From the NCBI RefSeq assembly GCF_958979055.1, contig NC_084891.1:23314001-23378000 (forward strand): DNA of 64,000 nucleotides. Reading direction: 5' to 3'. This document shows positions 46,381 through 56,530 of this stretch, one piece after another (the first letter of the stretch is position 1; every line of letters starts with the position of its first letter). This DNA comes from Alnus glutinosa. Lineage: Eukaryota > Streptophyta > Magnoliopsida > Fagales > Betulaceae. Under the pieces are notes generated by a model. That model was not told where the DNA came from. It saw nothing but the letters and a program-made list of their open reading frames with translations, and made no database searches. The position numbers and the translations under genes are program-made.

Positions 46381-49300
46381 TCTTCAGGGGTGGAGTTAAA
46401 AAATTTTGGTGAGAGTAAGGTTAATTAAGAAAGTTAAATATGATTAAGATAATTAAACATGATTTAAAAAGTAAGTATGTAAAATAGACAACAAAATGTG
46501 ATAAGGAGGCAAGGTAATCAACTGGTAATCCGCTTTACTAGAATGTAGTGCAGAAAAATTTAAGAATATGTGCACAATTTTGAAGCGTACAACAGAGTAT
46601 AAAATAATAATTTTAATAATTGCAAATGTATTATTTTAACAGTAGAATACACTTACAGAAATTAGTAACAGCAGAACATATGAACAGATTACAAGTAGGA
46701 GCTCGAGAGCATAACAAATTACAATAGCAAAGGGAGGAGTAGGAGAGACTTTAAAGAAAACTTGCCTATAAAAGCTTCTACCTCACCCCAAGAGGCTTGA
46801 TCCTTTTTATAGGCCAAATACATAGGGTAAAAAGTAATTTTCACCAAAAAATAATGCTATGAACAACGAATAATGTTATGAGACTAATAAAGCTGTCGGA
46901 ACAGTCAATAGTGCTGTGTTAGAATATTGTAGCCATGTGAACTTCGCAACGGTTATCAAATTGTAGAGCAATAAAACTGTTCGGGGCAACCAATAATATC
47001 ATTTGAGTGGTCTTGGAATCACAAATCATCGAGTCCAATAATAGATCTTGGGAATTAAGAGGGTCATGTCCAAACAAATTAGGATCATGACTTTAGGAGA
47101 TTAAAGCTTCAAAATAAGCATAGTCCTCATCATCATCGTCACTATTGCTGATATGTTTTAAGAACAATTTAAACATTTCCAAATCCTTTTTTGAAGGTCC
47201 TGTCTTTTTATTGGACTTTGAAGAATTGGAGGAAGTAGCAGCAGTAGACTTCTTGTCCATAGTAGAGGGAAGAAAGACGCCTGGAGTTATCACTTTGGTG
47301 GCGGCAGGGGGGCATAGTAGGAGATGCATCAAAGAGAGCTGTTTTCTTATGAGCAAACTCCTTGTTAACAGTTTCAACAATTATATATATATATATTCCA
47401 TCTATATGTACGCGCGTGTAAAATAAAAGCAAATAAGTCTTAAATTTAACTTCATACTAAGTTATAAGTACTGTATACAAAAGTTACATGTCTGTAAAAT
47501 CATCTTTAAAAATAATTTTCTTACGAATACAAAAGTGTTATAGTTTGCTATAGACATATACAAGAAAAAAAAAATCCAAAAAATAACTTTGTATCTCATT
47601 CAAATTGTGCTCAACGACGGTTTTTCATAGAATAAAATTAATTTATTATCATTTTTGTAGTGAAATCTTTAGATATTTCTTTCTTAATATAAACTAGCAA
47701 ATAATATATTAGAAACTCATATTTCATTCTACTACGTAATCTAAGTTTTATTAGTAGAGTGATTTTTTTTAAAGGGTTGAATTTCATTTTTGTCAGGACC
47801 ATCGTATGATTAACCCTTAAAAAACATTTTTTTTTAAAAAAAAAGTTCTAAATTTTTTTGGAGGGGCCATGCACGGGTGAGGGAGGGGGGTCGAGAAGGG
47901 TCAAATACCCCCTCTCACATCCCAAAAAATCCTCTTACCCCTATAGAATTTTTCCGAATTTCATATTTGCCCACCTTCAACCAATCAACCATTTAATGAT
48001 AAGGGGCAAATATTTTATAAGAGAATAGGGATACATGGCTCATTTCGATGAATTTGTCATTGTTTCAGATATTCAGTGTTTTGGAATTAAGTTAGACTAA
48101 TAAGGTTGAAAGATGATGATTTTACTTTTAAAAAAACGCATCATTTTAAACTTTGTTTAACCCAAAACGCACCGTTCAAATAAGCAAGAGCCAAGAAATA
48201 TAGCTGACAAACGAAAAATGTCTAGTTTGGTAAGTAATTGTGTTGTGGAATATTTGTTTGAATAATAATAAAAAATGATTGATGTGATATAAAATTTGAG
48301 AATGTTTTATAGAAAAGTGAAAAAAAAATTATTTTGTAGTGAATTTTTTTATTTGAATAATATTAAAAAATTATTGATGTGATATAAAAAGTATAAAAAA
48401 ATTAAAATACTTTGTATTTAATATTTTTAAAAGAAGTGAAAAAAAATAGAAAAAAAATGAAGGCACTTTGCCAAACTAGCCCGTCATTTGTGTGGCTCAG
48501 CTTTTTGCTTCCCTCTTAGTTGACCCTTCCAACACGCAACATCATAGTCTTCGGCCTCTTTTGATCTCCGCTGTTGAACTGCGTGGAGTTTCTTTTGATG
48601 ATGTGTACCCCCCTAGTCTCCACCGTTGGATTACCCAAGGTCGTAATATTGACTATAGATATATAGCCCTACTTTTGACGTGTCCTATGTCATAATCTTG
48701 ATGGGTGTAGGCCTGCTTTGGTGGTGCGACGCTATTTATACTGACATAGAATGGAATGGCATTTTATTTTTCTTCTCTTTTCAAACGTAATTGACAATCT
48801 GATTTACGTTGCTATTTTGGAGTACCCAAATGTCAAAGGGACCAAGTCTAAGGTTTGGGTTCATCAAGCAACGTATATAAATAATAGGCTAGAATCCTCC
48901 CCTTGTGTTCACGTACGCTCCAAACAGTAATAATTTTTTTATTTTCTTTTTAATTTTGACCCCTCTGACCCAAAATTTTAGTTCCACCACCGGGGCCATG
49001 GACCCCCCCTCTAAGTGCCTCTGCCCAATTGCCCTTGGTTATCATTTATAGGTATCTACCTTTGCAACATGCGATTACTATTCGTATTTGAGTAGTTATG
49101 GTAATTATTATTCGTTATTTGCATGTGTGATAATTAATCTTCTGAGACTTATTTGTGTCTTTATTATGACTTTTTAAAATATTTTGGACCTGCCTTTAGT
49201 GTTTTTTATTTTTGGATGTTTTAGTGTTTTTAAAAGCCCTAATGTTTTAGATGAAATCCATGTCTATTTTGTCTTCCAACTTCAAAATAACAAACCTAAA

Positions 49301-49430
49301 CATATGAGATTAAAAAAAAAAAAAAAAAAAAAAAAAAACCGGCCGTACAAAATCCAAAACAACTTCAATTTGGTATGAAACACCAAAACAATGTTGTTGT
49401 GGTGAACTTATAAAATATATACACATACAT
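46381..49430. other. Repeat-derived intergenic DNA, no recognised gene
   Basis: Starts near CAGGGGTGGAGTTAAAAAA and ends near TTTTAGTTCCACCACCGG (about 48990), which could be the ends of a hAT-like element; no target duplication was found. A minus-strand frame at 47093-47380 ends with an acidic stretch (NSDDDDEDYAYFEALIS) I cannot assign. A T-run meets an A-run at 47827-47844. A plus-strand frame at 48492-48695 is also unassigned. An A-run lies at about 49312-49338. Confidence 0.3.
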
Positions 49431-49439
49431 TCGGTTGGT

Positions 49440-49710
49440 CAAACCTTAGTTAGTTCATTGTCGACGTTTGCAAACGCATAGGGGTAAAACCGTATAAGAA
49501 GCCATTCCACAAATGCCATTGAGGTGGGCATCCCACGACATACCTTAAACCAGTTATACCATTGAACGGCTTCACCTTCATGATAGATTGATGCAATGTC
49601 GACTCCAAAAGCTTATGGCATCCCATGGAAACGAAAAAAAAAAAAAAAAAATACTCCACTCTTGACACCCAATATGGAGAAAAGTCCATCTTCATGCGCA
49701 TAAAGTTGTG
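49440..49710 (-). mobile_element. Fossil fragment of a Ty3/Gypsy gag
   Basis: The minus strand carries a peptide pattern with GEAVQWYNWFKV, CRGMPTSMAFVEWLL and RFYPYAF. The spacing of W-Y-x-W, the Gly and the Phe-x-x-x-Leu follows the retrotransposon gag domain of plant Gypsy elements. It is a short, broken remnant; neither pol domains nor flanking LTRs were identified. Confidence 0.5.
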
Positions 49711-50029
49711 GTCATGATCATGATGACATGTTAAAGGTGGAGTTCGAGGTAGAGACGGTCTCGCACTAAGCTCCTCCCAAATGACTTACGTAATAAGCTC
49801 CTTCAACAAAAACCAAGTCAAACTGTCTTTAAGTGAAGCTGCCTCCTTGTGTGGGGGATTGCTACCGGAGACGATTGTATAAGTTGTTAAATTATAAATT
49901 TATAACACTCAGCTTTTGACTATGCGTAGGGTGGGCGTACAATTTATTTAAATTTTTAATTTTTTGACCTTACACGGGATAATATGTGCTCAGAATACAA
50001 AAAACTGGAATAATGGCTATTCTATTCCT

Positions 50030-50850
50030 GCTACCAAACAACTACATTCCTATACCAAAACAGGAATAAGAGAGTACCTGTACGGGAAGTAAGGTATCCA
50101 TAAACTGGAATAGCAATACCCACCAAGATGTGCAACCAAACGGCACTCTTCTTCCACCAAATAACCCAACGCACGAGTCGCACGACATATTCGCAAAACA
50201 AAGAGAGACTTGCAGCGCCAACGGCTGTTTCCCACGGCTGCACACCTCCGCTTCCAGCCTTCGCCACTACTGGAGAGAACGCCGTATGCCACCGACTGCC
50301 GTTACCGCACTCAGCCCAGCGACACTGCTCCGACGTTTCAGCCCCGGCTACAGCGTTACCCACTGTGACAGCAATCACAAACACCCACGCACAGCGGAAA
50401 AAACCCAGACTTTGCACGACTTCTGCACAGGTAATCCACTTGTCTCTAGAAAGAATTGATTGATGGTTGATTCTACACGCTAATGTGCACGTAGAATGTG
50501 TAATGAACATCAGTAGGATGACAATGTTATACACTTGAGGTGTGGGAATCCCAACTGGGAGCATAATTAATTCGTTTTTGTCCTTGATGTTGCCCGAACA
50601 GTGCTCAGGTTTGAGATTTAAGACCTAACTTGAATTGTTAGATGTATCTTTATATTCATTATTTTCCCTCTTTACTTTTGTTTGATGGGTATTCTAATTG
50701 ATTGATCCCCTGACATCAATTTCAAGATGTTAAACCTCTCTTCCCCCCCACCCCCCCAAAAAAAAAGAAAAAAAAAAAGAGAAGATAATAACAAATAATT
50801 GTCCTTTGAGGTCTTAATGATCAGTTGCGTCGTTATGGATTTTTGCTGCA
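50030..50850 (+). promoter_or_regulatory. NSE3 upstream region, 5' UTR and probable leader intron
   Basis: A GC-richer stretch at about 50150-50430 precedes a good donor (CACAG followed by GTAATCC at 50431). An acceptor GCTGCAG ends at 50851, two bases before the NSE3 ATG. This suggests a 5' UTR intron of about 420 bases. Several overlapping open frames in this stretch on both strands show no family resemblance and are treated as chance. Confidence 0.45.
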
Positions 50851-50852
50851 GG

Positions 50853-53800
50853 ATGGCTAGTGCTGGAGAAGATTTTTCTCAGTTTGATATTTCAAAAGAG
50901 GTATAGTTTTGTGTCTCCTTCACTTGATTATTCTCACGTTTTTGGGTTAGAAAATATGTTCCTTCTAATGCACAAACAATATTCTTCCCAGGAAAAGGAC
51001 AAGCTTGTTGCAGAAGTAATCCGTTATGTCCTTTTCAAAACCCACCAAAATTTAGGGTGCCCAATTAAGAGGGATGAGCTTACTCAACTGGTTACTAAAA
51101 ACTATCGTCAGCGTGCTCTTCCGTCTCTTGTGATCAATGAGGCTAAAGAAAAGCTCTCAAGCATTTTTGGCTATGAGATGAGGGAACTTCAAAGATCTCG
51201 TCCTTCATCAGCAAATCAAGGGCGCTCTTCCCAGCAAAGTGAGAAGCTATTACCTTAAAATTTATGATGAAGGATATCATTTTGTATGGCAGGCGTGAGG
51301 TGTAAGCCTCCAAACTGCACTAAATAGGCTTATATTTCTTTCACATTGATAATAAGTCATCTGTCTTGCTAATTGCTACAACAGAAGTAGTGATCACATG
51401 TTTGCCAATATGTTCGCATGAGTACAAACCCATGGTTTGCTTGTTACAGAGGTGTGGCAGCTCTGAGGTTAAATGAGGTTTCCATGGTTAGGGACAACAG
51501 TAAAGGTGGTCCAATGTTTTTGCTTCATTTATTCAATTTTTTTTTTCCTTTCATTTTTTTGGTCCCTTGCCTTGTGTCCCTTGATTTGACCATTTTATTC
51601 GAAGGACAAACTTGTCTTTGACTTCGTTTACATTATTTTTAGGTTTTCATTACATAGCATGTCTAATCTATTTTTGTGATAAGTGTAGTGGATCGGCTCT
51701 GTGATCCAAATATCGGTTTCTCTTCTTCATATTTGTGGTATTCGCATTTGAATTCAATCCTAGATAGATAGATTATAAGAAATTACAGTTGCGTTCATGG
51801 GTTGGCAATAGAAATGATAGGGCCAGCAAGCCAGATGTCTTTAGTAATATATTGCGCAGTTTCATTCCATATCTGCATGCATATTCACGTATTAGGATAA
51901 TTTGGTTCGTGCTCAAGTCACACATAGAAATATGAGTAGATATATGCACTGTTCATACACACATACACATATGAACTTATAAATATATGTGTGAGTGCGC
52001 GTGCGCGCTGAGTTTTGATACATTAGATCAACAAAGTACAGCTTGATCCACCCTTTGAAGCTTAGATTACAGAGTTGGATTATCAGATCGTAATTTATTT
52101 TTTTATTTTTTTATTTTTTTTCTGTTGCTGATTGCACCAATTAGTTGCTGCTCAGCTGATGATCCTATGGACTGTCACTTCTATTTCTTTTTCTCAAGGC
52201 AAGGCCACTTTGTGTCCTCACCCCTATAGGATAAACCCCAGACCCTTGTAACGCACCCCCACCACACAGATCGGTTAAATCTGGCTTTCACTAGGGGTGT
52301 GGCCCCAAGGAGTTATTTGAACCCTAGAGGATTCGAGCCTTAGACTTGATGGTTATGCCACCAAAGTCCAAGGCCTTCACCACTTGAGTCAACAACTTTG
52401 ATGGTTATTTCTTATTTATTACTTGGTTTTAAGAACTTCCACCTCTGGCCACCCTGTAGCTGGCCTCTTCCATAAGAGGCTTCAGCTTCCTTTCCACCTC
52501 CATGTTTTTTTTCCAGTATCCCTGAGTCACCACGGTGATCACCACCTTGCTGCCGGAAGCTGCAACAACCACTGAGATTATAGTTTTATAATAGTAAAAA
52601 AAGAAGAATAATATTTGCTGAATACACCAAAAGCATATATTGACATGTTTTAATAAAGAAGAATAAGAATCTTGGAGTGTCTTGACATGTTCCCCACCTT
52701 CTGAAATGGCATGCAGTGCCGAGATATCTTTTCCCTTTTTAAAAAAAGAAAAAAAAGGTCTAATATAACTACATTAATCCATTGCTCCAGGTGTTGCAGA
52801 TGCCAAATCCTACGTTCTCATAAGTCAGCTCCCTGCTGATGTGTACAGAAAGTATGTTGAGGATGCAAATACAACGCACCTGACTGGTTTCACTTTCGTC
52901 ATGCTTAGTGTTGTATATTTAGCTGGTGGCAAAATTCCAGAAGGTATATTTGCTGGTTAAATTGTTTTATGTAGTGACACAGAAAGAAGGCAGAATATTT
53001 CTGTTGGAAAAAGGCCCATCTTTCTGCCAAATTCATGGTTAAAACTTTCATCTTTTGAAGACCCAGCCCATCTGCTTAGTGGACTCGCTCGCTTTATAGT
53101 GATCAGTGGGTTGTCTAGTAAAATGTGAAAGATCAGATTGTTACCATCACCTCATGAAGTTGGTGGCTTATGATTCTCACTTAAAATTTTGAGGGAAAAA
53201 CTGCTATATGTTACTTCACTTCTTGTGATTTCCTAACATAATCGAGCTTACTCTTGTGGTGAAAGCATTGCAGAGAATCTTTGGCATCATTTGAGGCGAA
53301 TGGGATTGTCTGATAGTGATGAAATCCATCCAGTTCTTGGAAACGTGAAACAGGCATTGGAGGCACTTGTCCAGCAAAGGTTAGAATTGTTTGATTGGGT
53401 GGATTTTTTATTTGGAAATCATGATAAGACCCCCTTATTTTAAACGATTTTAACATTTAGACCCTGGTTTTCAATTTGATAGATTTTTGAGGTCCGAGTT
53501 TGGGTTCAACATAAATGCAAAACTTCCAGCCACTTTTCTGTCAAATACAATTATGTCCTTAAAATAATAAAAGAAAAGAGAGAACTGTGGAAAACCGACC
53601 TTCCAGACTTTCACGACTGTGGATGACAGCCCGTGACTAGACTCCTCCATGGCCATGGAGGTCTGATCTCCAGGGCCTCCAAGGCTGTGGCTGGTGGCTG
53701 TGGAGGTCATCGACAGCCATGGAGTTACCCAGCTGTGTGCTGTTCTCCATGGCCATGGAGGCTGTGGGGGTCGACCTCCATGGCACCCAGCCCACAGCTT

Positions 53801-54975
53801 CCACGGAGGACCTCCGTGGTTCTTTTTTTTTTTTTTTAAAAAAAATATATATGTGATGATGATTGTACTTTCATACGATTTCTGTCTCCTATTTGATGAA
53901 AAAGTGGACAGAAGTCTCGCATTTACGCTGAGGCCAAACACGGGTATCAAATCTATTAAATTGGAAACTGGGGTCTTAATGTCAAAATCACCTAAAGCAC
54001 ATAGAGGACTTCTCCTGATTTTTCTTTAATTGGTCATTTATGGTGCCTTTAAATGATTCAGACCGACAGTTCACAGTTGTATTAATCCCAATTCTTGCTT
54101 TTATTTGCAGATATTTGCAAAAGGACAAGGTTAGTGGCCCTGAAGGTAATACCTTGTTCTATGAACTGGCTGAGAGAGCTTTAGATGGACCAGTCAATGA
54201 GAGGGTTAAAGAATACATATCTCAGGTATTGAAAGCATTAAGCAATCAAGAGTGTTTCACTAAGCAATGTTTATATTACATAATCAGTTCTGTTTGAAAT
54301 GTATAAACTCTTTAATAAGTCATTGAGAATTTGGATTACTTCACAATTTTCGTTCAAAATTTGACATTTTTGGTAAACGGATGAATGTAGCTGCTAGTGG
54401 AGCTTTTCCACCTCATTGATATTCCAGAGTCTGCTCTTTACTGGACAAGGTTTTTGTGCCCATGTTCATCTGATCAGAAGTATCGGTGTGTAAAAAATAT
54501 CTCCTGTTGAACCCCCGTTTGATAGTGGGGATGTTGTTGCATATTTGCAATTTGCATGGCTCTAGGTTGTAGTGGATATTGGACATGGGGACTAATCAAT
54601 AGTTTCATAGGGTTGGTATAAAAAGGAACAAAGGATACTTCTGATGCTTTAGAAAACTTTGGTCAGATTGGTAATAACAAAAAAGCATGGAATTTGTTGG
54701 CTGCGTAGTTTTGATTTTTATGAGTTATCATATAACTTGATAAAAAAAAATTTAGTCAGATGATGAAAGATGTTTTGAGGTACATGTTTGTGAAGCTGGC
54801 ACATGATAAATTGATTACTCCCTTATATAACTTCTGAAAGAAGAAAAAGTGGATACTTATTTTGGGAAAAATCTCATCCAATGTCATTTATATTTTTGGT
54901 CAGGTATGGCTTTCTAAAGGTATTCTGTTTTGGCAGATTGTGAAGAAAGATGCCACCTCTGTGGATGTTGATTAG
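50853..54975 (+). CDS. NSE3: NSE3, MAGE-domain subunit of the SMC5/6 complex
   Basis: Component of the NSE1-NSE3-NSE4 subcomplex of SMC5/6, which acts in the nucleus in recombinational DNA repair. Exons 50853-50900, 50992-51238, 52791-52943, 53274-53379, 54111-54225 and 54937-54975 are in phase and give 235 aa. The protein begins MASAGEDFSQFDISKEEKDK. The MAGE homology domain spans about residues 20-215: the first winged helix has VIRYVLFKTHQNLGCPIKRD and LVTKNYRQR, the second TGFTFVMLSVVYLAGGKIPE, LWHHLRRMGL and VSGPEGNTLFYELAERALD. It is a single-copy-style plant MAGE gene matching Arabidopsis At1g34770 from memory. Intron 2 carries a SINE and intron 4 a foldback element. It is convergent with APRL4. 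Confidence 0.95.
52195..52402 (-). mobile_element. tRNA-derived SINE in NSE3 intron 2
   Basis: Read on the minus strand, the element begins with an A-box (TGACTCAAGTGGTGAAGG) near 52398 and a B-box (GGCTCGAATCC) near 52335, at normal pol III spacing. A tRNA-unrelated body follows to about 52195 with an A-rich end. Clear target duplications were not established. The body differs from the SINE at 24918-25021, so it is a second family. Confidence 0.65.
53426..54011. mobile_element. Long-TIR foldback element with GC-rich core in NSE3 intron 4
   Basis: The left arm holds GATTTTAACATTTAGACCC, TTTCAATTTGATAGATTT, AACATAAATGCAAAACTTCC and CCACTTTTCTGTCAAATA. The right arm holds the inverses TATTTGATGAAAAAGTGG, AGTCTCGCATTTACGCTG, AAATCTATTAAATTGGAAAC and GGGTCTTAATGTCAAAATC. 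The arms of about 130-150 bp surround a GC-rich core (53590-53820) with repeated CCATGGCCATGG palindromes and a T-run/A-run junction. It lies wholly in the intron and leaves the splice sites intact. Confidence 0.75.
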
Positions 54976-55731
54976 TGTTCTATCGCCCCGTCTTAGCTAA
55001 TCCAATCGAGGTAGAATATGATTGTGTTTTTTCTTTTCTATTTTCTTTTTTTGACTCTACTTAGGGAAACATGATGCTCATGAAATATGCTTTTGCCTTG
55101 CAGACCAAGGATTCTGGAGCTTGGGAATTGTGGTGAGTTGACTGGTAAATAGTAATATGGTGGAGTCCCTGCTTGATGTATATGCTTAGGATATTAAGCT
55201 AACAGTTGGCATGAGTCATCCGGCTTTTCCAATTCTTGTCGGATCAGAATTCCTTCCATGGACTGTATCTGATTTATGGCCAATATTTTTCTTTTGCAAA
55301 TCTAAGGCTCATATTTTCTCATGTCATTTTAAGGAAAAAAAGAGAAGAAAGAAAGAAAAAGAAAAATATTGATTCCTTTTGAAGATGAGAGCTCAAATTA
55401 TTGGGTGAAATGTGTTTCCCCTTTAGCTAATCCTTGTTAAAGCATTTTCTAACAAAGCCATCAATCAAGCCTTGCCTCAGAATGTAGGCAAAAACGCATG
55501 GGATGCTCCAAGTAATTTGGTTAATTGGTCTACTGTTTATGTGGAAACACATTATTTATATTTATACTTATCTAATTGGACCTTACGTATTTTAGTTCTA
55601 TTCCAGGCTTCCAGCTTTCATATAAGATCAAGCAGCTATAGAATGTTGCACAAATAAAGTCAAATGAATCATAGACCTATGCAGGACTTTGTAATATTAC
55701 ATTCTATATCGTTAATAATTAGAAGACAGTT
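54976..55731. other. NSE3 3' region
   Basis: Probable 3' UTR followed by AT-rich intergenic DNA. GAG then GTAGAATATG near 55010 and TTGCAG before 55104 may be a 3' UTR intron. No other gene is seen. Confidence 0.35.
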
Positions 55732-56207
55732 AATAAATTGGTCGTTTGGGGTTTTAGGCTTGTATCGAATCGACTCTTAAAAGGACTAAAAATTATCTTA
55801 AAAAACTGAATAAGTTTTATTATCAAATTGATCATTTTATCGAACTTTTTACAAATTATCATTTTTTTTTATGTAGTCTACAAAATATAAAAAATAAAAA
55901 ATGAAAGCAAAATAATAATAAAAAAAAAAAAAAAAAACGAAAGACTACTCCTCCCAAATAAGAGGAAATAATCGCCCACCCCTGCATGCAAACGGATCCG
56001 CTCCATTTCAAATGAAATGGAGAGGATCCGTTTCCGCCACCACTTTGAAGTAGATTTATAATTTTGTAAAAATGCCATAAAAAAATGGACAAAATCTGTA
56101 CAAATTGAATAGAATGATCAATTTGATAACAAAACTTCCCACAGTGAGATTTAAGATAATTTTTGTATAATTTGGTACAAACCTAAACCTCAAGGACCAA
56201 TTTAATA
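55732..56207. mobile_element. Foldback element between NSE3 and APRL4
   Basis: Left arm AATAAATTGGTCGTTTGG, GGTTTTAGGCTTGTATC, AAAAATTATCTTAAA and TTATCAAATTGATCATT; right arm has the inverses AATGATCAATTTGATAAC, TTTAAGATAATTTTTG, ACAAACCTAAACC and CAAGGACCAATTTAATA. At the centre is a near-perfect 40-bp palindrome with AACGGATCC and GGATCCGTT ends (55989-56033). The arms are about 150 bp. Confidence 0.75.
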
Positions 56208-56530
56208 ATTTTTCCAAAATATAAAGAATGATAAGCTTTCCCACAATTAGAGGATATAAAATTAGGACTTTGGTCTATTAATAAGGAACTATTCACAAAT
56301 GGATCGTCTAAGCTTTTCCAATGACAAATAAATTGTACTCTAAATCAATATAGACTAACCAGAAATGGATAACTACAGGATAGAGTAACATACTTCAGCT
56401 TCATCACAAGACATTCAACCCAACGAGCTCTTAATCAAGGGTGTGATGATTATCTGAAACAAAAAGAACTGGCACAGTAGATTCTGAAGAAAAATGTTTT
56501 ATGGGAAAATTCAGCGCTAACGAAGAAAAG

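Noticed and set aside
46386-48993. Possible 2.6-kb hAT-like element with similar ends
   Set aside because: End similarity is modest and the flanks show no 8-bp duplication, so it was kept only as a note.
50031-50564. 177-residue open frame on the minus strand upstream of NSE3, plus overlapping frames of about 110 residues on the plus strand
   Set aside because: Several overlapping frames on both strands in one GC-richer stretch, none with family resemblance. Better explained as NSE3 leader and chance openness.
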